NCBI RefSeq assembly: GCF_907165205.1
Contig: NC_058189.1
Location: forward strand, 39,520,270 to 39,584,269
Direction of reading: 5' to 3'
Origin: Coccinella septempunctata
Lineage: Eukaryota > Arthropoda > Insecta > Coleoptera > Coccinellidae
DNA: 64,000 bases
Shown here: positions 56,861-64,000 of the stretch, in pieces
How positions within the stretch are numbered: position 1 is the stretch's first letter
Layout of the letters: each line of letters begins with the position of its first letter
Notes under the pieces: model-generated
The model's input: only the letters and a program-made list of their open reading frames with translations
Databases searched by the model: none
What the model was told of the DNA's origin: nothing
Translations under genes and position numbers: made by a program

Positions 56861-57416
56861 AATCCATTCACTTTTATTTTAGCACTCGGTCGGCCATGAA
56901 ATGATTTTCTGAAGCTTTTGTAACTAGAACGGATTAAGGTTGGCACACATGGAATGTCGTTAATGTCGTAACGCCGTTGCCACAACTAATATCAAGTAGT
57001 ATTACAAAAATGCCGAAAGTTATTGAAAAATAGAGAAGACAGGGTTTCAGGAACTGCAGTTTAGAATTAAATATAGTTAACCCCGATTTTCATATATCTA
57101 CAATATATCAGACGGTAGCGAACATATTCAATGGAAGTGAATTTATATATGTTTCATTTAAATCTAAACGTCTTATATTTTAGCTTACTGTTTCCACAAT
57201 CAGAAAGATTGCATGTGAATGAAGAGGTGACAAAGAATTTCCTTCTATTGGGAGACTCAAAAAAGTGGTGGCATTTTAGGGTGAACGAATGCGAAAAGTC
57301 GTAGAACCTTGAAATGTTTTGACAAGCGTCATAACCCCACATTTTCCTACTATACAGGGTTGAATGTGTCAAATTTCCATGGCCAACCGAGTGCTAAAAT
57401 ATAAGTGAATGGAATA
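56861..57416 (+). mobile_element. Short copy of the 26746-27960 element family
   Basis: Inverted ends (ATCCATTCACTTTTATTTTAG at 56861 and the inverse near 57416) enclose 556 bp. Inside are the same blocks as in the longer copy, in + orientation: the MPKV start (about 57010), the ATCAGACGGTAGCGAACATATTC part (about 57107-57129, partly quoted) and the second exon with AAGAAAGATTG. The frame has several stops. Internal deletion relative to the 1.2-kb copy fits a MITE derivative. Confidence 0.7.
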
Positions 57417-58182
57417 AACGTGGTCTGAATGTTAGTGTTCAGTGTAATCAAGAATGGATTGTGATAACGATATGGATATGGAACAGTAACACTCCACCAG
57501 AGCTCAGGGAATGGGGAATTCTCCTCAATTTGGGTTATCACTGCATATGCAAGTTTAAACTGAATAATTATGAGTTTCATTCATGATTTTTTCAAATGTA
57601 CCGCGGAAACTATTCAAAATTATTCTTCAAATATGTGGTTTTAAAATTCAAATCGCTTGGTTTCGAGTTTACGATTTGGCAACAGCGCCTAATAGACAAT
57701 GAAAAGAACAATGTCCGATCAGATTGTTTATAAAATATCAGCTGCTGATTTACTGGCCCGTACTTACTGGCGAGCTTGAACTTCAACCGGCCATAAAAAT
57801 CCCATAAAATTTTACGACCTTCCTCGTTCGTCGCAGACTTCATAGAGAGCCATCTTTGTCTATCTCATCAAGATAATGTATTTGTTGTTCCTTATTATCA
57901 AGGCATATTTCAGTAGATGTTGCCAACTTGTGCAATTGAAATGAAACGCTTTAAATTTTAAATACCCATATTTATTTTTCATTGATAAGCGCTCAAAATA
58001 ATTTTTTTTTTGGGAAACGGTTGAAATGGTTATTTCAAAATGTGACGTTTCAAAGATATTTATTAAAAAATACATCATTTTCGTCAGAAGGAGTATTCCC
58101 TATTGGCAAGTACGGACACCTAGATGAGACGGATAACTTCTTACATTTATAAAGCTATCTGAGGTTGACAAATAAATGTAAT
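57417..58182. other. Intergenic, nothing firm
   Basis: A minus-strand open frame from 57843 (MKSATNEEGRKILWDFYGRLKF) reaches a GTAAGT about 80 bp downstream and could be a small coding exon, but no further exon was found and I do not recognise the protein. Confidence 0.3.
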
Positions 58183-58298
58183 ATGCACCTAGGCAAAAAA
58201 CTGTCCATATTGTCTCGCCTACTTGCTATCCTCGGCTATGCCTCGGCTATCAATTTGCAGGCTCGACTGTAATAGACAGTTTTTCGTCCTGGGTACAT
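58183..58298. mobile_element. MITE (about 116 bp)
   Basis: Inverted ends ATGCACCTAGGCAAAAAACTG (first 20 bases considered) and, from the right, ATGTACCCAGGACGAAAAACTG-like sequence with TGTC-TAT following. The middle contains CTCGGCTATGCCTCGGCTAT. Non-coding. Confidence 0.6.
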
Positions 58299-59281
58299 AA
58301 ATAACTATTTCGAGAGGCACTCTATTCGATAACTGAATTCAAAAGAATTATCTTTATAATTATTCTGGTTGAATGAGTCAAAATGTATCATTCACCCCAA
58401 CTGAATTATAGAATAGCACGTTTGAAATTGGCCTCTTGACCTATATTTGATTCTTCCGTCTGATAACCTCGATATAACATACATTTCTCATCACTGCCTT
58501 CAAATTGGTAAAAATTGAAAAGCATTTTTCTTTCCCCGGAATACTCCAATCAATAACAACTTTTGAGTTTGCCATTAGCGAAGTAATCACTCTTATAGGT
58601 TTCAGCACATGCTGGATAGATTTGTCTGTAATTCCTATCGATCTGGCAGCTGAACGACATTCCAATACCCTTTTGAATGGCGACCTGAGAGAGGTTGAAG
58701 TAACTACAAATAAGTTGAAGTGATTGATGAATGTAACGCAGAAGTAAATGTGAAAAAGCATGCAGATTTTGCGTACGAAAATGAATTACTTACTGATTGT
58801 GAAATGATCGTGATCGTTCGATACAGGGTGTTTCACAGCCTTAACCTGGAAAAGAGGTATTCTAGAGTCTAGAAAATTGGTAATATGGGTAGAGACCAGA
58901 GGCCAGAGGAATCCCAGAAATCTTCCTAATTTTATCCTTTTTTTATGATAGTACGTTAAACAACCCGTGACCTTGTTTTTAAACTCATTCCCAATTTTCC
59001 AATATTGGACAAAGCCTGTTTTCTATAACCCCGAATCACAGAAACGATTAGTTGAGAGAGTAGATAATAATCACAGCTGCAGAGTACCGATGTCGGCGTT
59101 GACGTGAATAGAATTAGTTTATTGATGAAAGCGATCAATGATTGAGATATTGAATTGAAATAGGGAATTCTTAATTGCAAAAAAAATTTCATCAATATCT
59201 AGATAAATTTGACAAATGTCAAATTAATAACATTATAAATAGTCTATGTTCATATCGGAATATTTAATCTATCATAGTCAG
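58299..59281. other. Intergenic, nothing firm
   Basis: Open frames on both strands cover 58441-58761. The + frame ends CWIDLSVIPIDLAAERHSNT, which faintly resembles the TM6-to-TM7 region of an insect chemoreceptor, but the resemblance is too weak to annotate. Confidence 0.3.
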
Positions 59282-59330
59282 AGAGTAATGGACTGAGCAA
59301 TACCAGCAAGGAATTGGCTATTTTATAGAA
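59282..59330 (-). mobile_element. Fragment of the 3573-3823 MITE family
   Basis: GGACTGAGCAATACC and GGCTATTTTATAGAAA match the right part of the MITE at 3573-3823 in inverted orientation. It is cut by the next element. Confidence 0.6.
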
Positions 59331-59340
59331 ATGTGAATGG

Positions 59341-59612
59341 AGTATACTCCATTCACATTTATTTTACCACTTGGTTGGCCATGAAATAATTTTCTCAAGT
59401 TTTTATAACTATTTTACCACTTGGTTGGCCATAAAATAATTTTCTCAAGTTTTTATAACTAGAACGGAGTAAGGTTGGAACTTATGAAATGTCTTTAATG
59501 TCATAACGCCGTTGCCACAACTAATATCAATTTTTATTACGAAAATGTCGAACGTGATTGAAAAAAGATAGAATACAGGGTTTCAAGAAATGCTATTAAA
59601 AATTCAGGTACA
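59341..59612 (+). mobile_element. Truncated copy of the 26746-27960 element family, with 50-bp duplication
   Basis: The left end (TATACTCCATTCACATTTAT) and the ATGCCG-like start of the small ORF (ATGTCGAACGTG at about 59545) match the family. Sequence stops at 59612, where LINE sequence begins. A 50-bp unit starting ATTTTACCACTTGG is repeated exactly in tandem apart from one base (59361-59410 and 59411-59460). Confidence 0.7.
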
Positions 59613-59613
59613 C

Positions 59614-60880
59614 TCATTCAAATGTATTGTCGATTTCATTGACCCTTCCCCCGTGTTGCTGGAAAATAACTCCTAGATATTTATATCTGTCTACCTGTTC
59701 AATTTTTGGCCTCCCAAATACACTCCCATTCTTCTTTCCTGTCTTGCCACTGCCATTACCTTTGTTTTCCCTCTTCATCTTCATCCCATACTCCGATATA
59801 ACCTCATCCCAGATATTCAAGTTCTGCTGTAATTCTTCTTCACTTTTAGCTAATACTACTACATCATCTGCAAATATGGGTCCGAAACACATACCCCTTC
59901 CATTTTATGAAAACCCACTGTCATCTTTTTAGTTCTTTGTCTGCTTTCTGCTTTTCTCTATTATATCTTCTGCCTAATTCTGTTCTCTAATATCTTTTCA
60001 TAAATCTTCCTTTTTTTTTTTGGTGCAGCAGGGGGAAAATCTGCAAACAGACGAACACACCCTCTCCTGAGGGGGAACAGTGTGGGGATTCTCACTCTCT
60101 GAGCTCGAGACCCACTAAAAACCCTTAACTGCTTCTTCATAGGTTCCGGGCATTTTGCCTATTATCCAGTTGACTCTTATGGTTTCTGGACTCTCACACG
60201 ATCATAGTCGTGTTGATATTTGTATGCTGCCTATAGCTTTTATAGGTTAAGCTCTTCTTTGGTTACATTTAAATACTTAACTGATCTCTGGGTCTTCGGT
60301 GGTAGGTTCTTGACCTTCTAGCTTCTTCCGTTGGATCGTAGTCGACTAATCTTCGTAGTTCCTCATTTGTATGTTGTTTGGCTTTGTCGAATATCCTTTC
60401 CGCCTTTCTCTTCATAAATTCTGTAACTGGTTCCCATTCCAAGTCCTTGTAGATTTGTTTGTTCCTAACAAACCAGGGTACGTCCATCGCCATTCTAAGG
60501 AGTTTATTCTCAGTGGCCTGTATTTTCTTGATGTGGGTCTTGGCTGCGAAGCCCCATGCCGCCGATCCATATGTGAGTTGTGGTCGCGCAATTATAATAT
60601 AATAATTAATCTTCCTCACTGTGCTCAGCAACATAATTCCCCTATAGTTTTCGCACTCTTTGTTGTCTCCGCCCTTGTATATTGGTACCAGTAACCCTAC
60701 TTACCATTCCTTTGGTATTTCTTCAGACTTCCAAACTCTCCGAATAATCCTCCAGAGTGTTTCAAATCCTCTATCACCCATACTCCCCAACATTCCATAC
60801 TTATTCTATCTCTCCCTGGTGATTTACCCAATTTCATACTCTCGATGAGTCATTTGCTCTGAAATGAAGCTGGTGGAAAT
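59614..60880 (-). mobile_element. LINE remnant (host) split by another LINE
   Basis: RT pieces on the minus strand are KSPGRDRIS (about 60820), NYRGIMLLSTVRKI (about 60650-60610), then, left of the insertion, YEKILENRI (about 60000-59975) and FADD (59863-59874) with VDRYKYLGVIFQQHGG (about 59700). Sequence between the fingers and FADD is partly deleted. Family most like RTE/Jockey EN-RT LINEs, not resolved further. Confidence 0.65.
60012..60607 (-). mobile_element. Nested 5'-truncated LINE 3' end with poly(A), 9-bp target duplication
   Basis: AATCTTCCT lies at 60003-60011 and 60608-60616. Between them, on the minus strand, are the RT thumb and C-terminus of a LINE (RPQLTYGSAAWGF, NKLLRMAMDVPWFVRN; to about 60269), a 250-bp 3' UTR and a run of A (T at 60011-60021). 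Removing it rejoins STVRKI with YEKILE of the host LINE. Confidence 0.8.
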
Positions 60881-62050
60881 CTTGGAATTAATGCCCTAGA
60901 TTTTTTCATCCAGGATTTGATTCATGGCCTAATAAAAATTATCCAATAAAAACTGAATCTTAAATCCTCCATCCAAGAAAATAATGCGATACTTATAGTG
61001 AATATCTGATTGTTTCAGAACAATAGCACGCAAAAAGTAATTGCGGAGAATTCGGTAAAGGAGGAAGCCATTGTAATAAAATTGATATTCTGAAATACAA
61101 AAGAGCGAATGAAAGCAGAAAGAACCCTAAGAAATTGAATGTAGTCTTCAGCAAATTTTCTTTAATTAAATGCTTCAAACTGTGGCTAATTAATGTTTAT
61201 TTTATCGTTGATAAACGATGTAATTTAATTATACTCGATATCTCATCCCCCAATTGTGTTGCGCGTTTTATTGGGGCTTGAAGTTCCAAGGTCCTTATAA
61301 ACATATCAGGATTTAATTTATGAAAGCTCTTTCTGGAATACGATTGGGAAGCTCGTTTAAAAGGTATTACAGAGGGATTGAAACCTGTGAATTTGTAGAG
61401 ATATAGACATATTAATAAATGATCAAACAAATGGAATTTCGGATTTTTTTTATAGATGTTGTTCGTGATTTATAAGCAGCAATCCATAAGGATTAATCTT
61501 AAGCAATTATTATATGGGAACCACATATTGAGGTAATAGTCATCTTAAAACAAAAGAAAAAGCAGAAGGGGTAAGTGCAGATTGAGATGCCTATTTATAA
61601 ATAGTGAGGCGACGCGTGAACAAAATGGAATGATAAAAAAGGGCCCAGTATGTGGAATTGATATCGTTGCCTACTATTGCAACGTCCGTGAATTGTTCTT
61701 ATGCGATTCAAAATACACCATATTTTCCTGGGAAGCTGCATTCGAAGGATCACTTATTTTTGGTTAAAACAGTGCACATATCCTATTCAGATTACCAAGT
61801 GTCCTTGTCCCTAACATTCGAATTAAGAAAGTAGTTGGACCAAAAGGGTTTACGCGACTTCAGTCTTGGATTCGTATTTTGTGGAATAAAGGACATAATT
61901 CAAAATAAGTAGGGAAAAGTGTGAAATTTATTCCAAGAATTCATGGCTGCAGTCTGTCTACGAATATGGGGCGATAAAATGTTTGAAAGAACTGGAAACC
62001 ATTGAAATAGATGAAGAGATGAAGTTTCAGTTATGATTTTCATAGAAAGA
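60881..62050. other. Intergenic, nothing recognised
   Basis: AT-rich sequence with short ORFs lacking motifs. Confidence 0.35.
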
Positions 62051-62451
62051 CTAGCTGACCCGGCAAACGTTGTTTTGCCATATAAATAATTTCCTAGACA
62101 TCTGGCGGGGATAACTAATCAAATGATGATTGATCAGTTTTCGACCGGAGAGGAAAAATGATTAAATTACTAAAATGGCTAAGGGTTGATCGTAGAAGGG
62201 TGAAAATTGAGGATTGTATGTATTTTTGTATGTTGTATCATAAAAAAATAGAAATTAAAAATTTTGTCTAAAAAATAAAAAAAAAATTTAGGGGTGGACT
62301 ACCCCTAACATTTAGGGGGATGAAAAATAGATGTTGGCCGATTCTCATAGATACCGGATAAGCACAAAAAATTTCATCAAAATCGGTCAAGCCGTTTCGG
62401 AGGAGTATGGCAACGAAAACTGTGACACGAGAATTTTATATATTAGATTTA
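62051..62451. repeat. Interspersed repeat (SINE- or LINE-tail-like)
   Basis: It starts GCTGACCCGGCAAACGTTG and ends CGAGAATTTTATATATTAG, with ATCGGTCAAGCCGTTTCGGA near 62383-62402. Sequences with this start and end are common interspersed repeats in insect genomes; I believe they derive from RTE-type LINE 3' ends or SINEs. No coding sequence. Only one copy is in the window. Confidence 0.5.
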
Positions 62452-64000
62452 GCGGTGCATCAATTTTTTGCTCATGATCACTATTAACAGTGTTAACCCA
62501 AATGGGGTAAAAATACCATATAAAATACAAAACGAAAGCTAGGGCTGCCGTTCGAAGATTAGTTGCATCAGCAACCCATAAGTTACCAGCTAGTTTATGC
62601 AGGACATTTTTACTACTATTTCACTTCAGACTGATAAATTGTATATTTATTCATATCACATAACGATTTAATCAAATTCGATGAGCAGTTTAAAACAGAT
62701 TGACTGTATTCCTATTTCGTATTCGTTAAAAGTTGTTCGTAACCTCCCTTCAGTTTTTTATAGAATTTAAGCAGTTCATCATATTCAGTATACTTATCTT
62801 TAATTAAACAGGATGGAATTTTCAAATCCTGGCGCGCTGCGCGCCTGACGTACTCGTATTTAGGGAATAGAAGTTTGATTTCCAATTTTGGACTGAACTA
62901 ATCGGTCAGCACACATCTATACAGGATGGCGACCAATTGCTGCTCACCACTACTAGCTTCTAAACTATACCAGATAGAATTTCCGTTCGTGGACAAAAAA
63001 GTTTTGCCATAGGAAGTTCTCCAACAAGACGTCCCACAAAATTATTTTTTTCTTCTAGATTGATAATGAAAAAATTGGAAATAAGTACTTAATTTTTTTT
63101 TTGACGGACAAATCAATGTTGTCTGACATATTGTAATCAGGGGGGTGAAACTCCCTCAGTAATGACGTGAACCGAATGAACTGCTGCCATCTCTGAAAGG
63201 TCAGCGAATTAATATAAAAAAATGTTAGTTTCCTACGCTGATAATTCTGCGCATAAACTAGAGTGACTTTGTAGCATAGACGTTAATCTTTGATTCTGCG
63301 CTTGTGTGTGAAATTGATATGTCAAATGATCAACATTCGATTTCAAGTTTGTTTGTTCATTTTATTACAAGTTTTCGTTGGGAAGAAATATTGTTGTGTA
63401 CCTAAATTCAAGAGCAACGAGTAAAAGTGAAAGAAGAGAGAAAAAATTGCCTGTTCTTATGGTTCCTTGTAGAGTTATGGTTGGCATAATTCTTCAGAAG
63501 CCGGACTATGAGGAATTCGAAGAATACATCTTTTCTGATTACGTATAGGATGTAGTACCAAAGAAGAGGTATGATTTTCTCATGAAGCGCTTGAAATCTT
63601 GTCCAAATTTGAGGTATTTCAGCTCATAAAAGATAGATAAGTTTCATTTAACTGATTTTTGTTTGTTTATCAATCATATATTCTATTGTTTTTCAATTAT
63701 CATATGTGAACATTTCATCTAATAAATTGTATGTATGAACTCAGAGTATTATTTGTTACATAGTTGTCTCCAAATAAAATAAAATAAAATTACCTTATCA
63801 AAGCGTAAAGAGCGCTCTCGACAAATTAATCGAGATTAGTTTGCTGACGTTTAAGAGATGGCGCTTTTCTTCGTAACAAAATTTTATCTCAGAGTTTCCC
63901 ATCTATAGTGTTTATCTATGATTGTAATTATACCATTTTTATTGACCCCCTAGATTTTAAGATACGACTACCAATTTTTGTTCTCATGGCAACCCTATTG
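62452..64000. other. Intergenic, nothing firm
   Basis: No supported gene. An open frame at about 63460-63617 (MVPCRVMVGIILQKPDYEEF, with a TAG at about 63547) might be a decayed exon but carries no clear domain. Confidence 0.35.

Noticed and set aside
58441..58761. Open frames on both strands, the + one faintly like the C-terminal part of a chemoreceptor
   Set aside because: Similarity is limited to a short hydrophobic stretch, with no splice sites or TYxxxxxQF end.
63380..63620. Possible THAP-like start (CVPKFKSN) followed by an ORF
   Set aside because: The Cys/His pattern cannot be completed, stops interrupt it, and no terminal repeats are seen.

Overview
The window is a gene-poor, AT-rich, transposon-packed piece of an animal genome, almost certainly an insect and plausibly a beetle. 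The insect call rests on a cluster of gustatory-receptor (GR) type seven-transmembrane genes with GT-AG introns, and on the transposon mix: non-LTR retrotransposons of several clades, DD82E and Tc1/mariner relatives, P-like THAP elements, a Crypton tyrosine recombinase, PIF/Harbinger, pogo, and many foldback elements and MITEs. The beetle part is inference. I see no bacterial-style operons, no rRNA and no CRISPR.

Host genes are confined to the first 11 kb. Three related GR units lie head to tail on the + strand: the last exon of an upstream gene (676-729), a two-exon 5' unit with no recognisable 3' exons of its own (2103-3441), and a complete four-exon gene (5754-10670, 369 aa, no stops). The incomplete unit and the complete gene have the same exon structure and splice phases, so both 5' units could share the 3' exons at 10390-10670. 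A dead DD82E transposon (7623-9870, TA duplications) sits in intron 2 of the complete gene.

10.9-24.8 kb is a stack of nested insertions. A P-like element (12577-24768; perfect 30-bp inverted termini, 8-bp target duplication ATACCTAC) holds a THAP remnant, a PIF/Harbinger derivative, a nearly intact Dong/R4-type retrotransposon placed in a TAA repeat, and a minus-strand Jockey/CR1-type LINE. That LINE is itself split by a 5'-truncated LINE with a 10-bp target duplication. A truncated copy of the P-like element lies just upstream and acts as a natural empty-site control.

24.8-43 kb holds a decayed Crypton recombinase, a DNA element with a small helix-turn-helix ORF (two relatives lie further right), a 1.75-kb solo-LTR candidate, an I-type LINE that kept ORF1 and RNase H but lost endonuclease and RT core, a second THAP element with 7-8 bp target duplications, and several MITEs.

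43-48.2 kb is dominated by palindromes: a 1.5-kb long-inverted-repeat element with another element nested in it, then a 3.45-kb foldback whose arms carry an internal module four times in alternating orientation. 48.5-64 kb is LINE debris, a pogo-like remnant, more MITEs and unassigned AT-rich sequence. Most coding capacity is transposon-derived and broken; the complete GR gene is the only convincing intact host protein gene.
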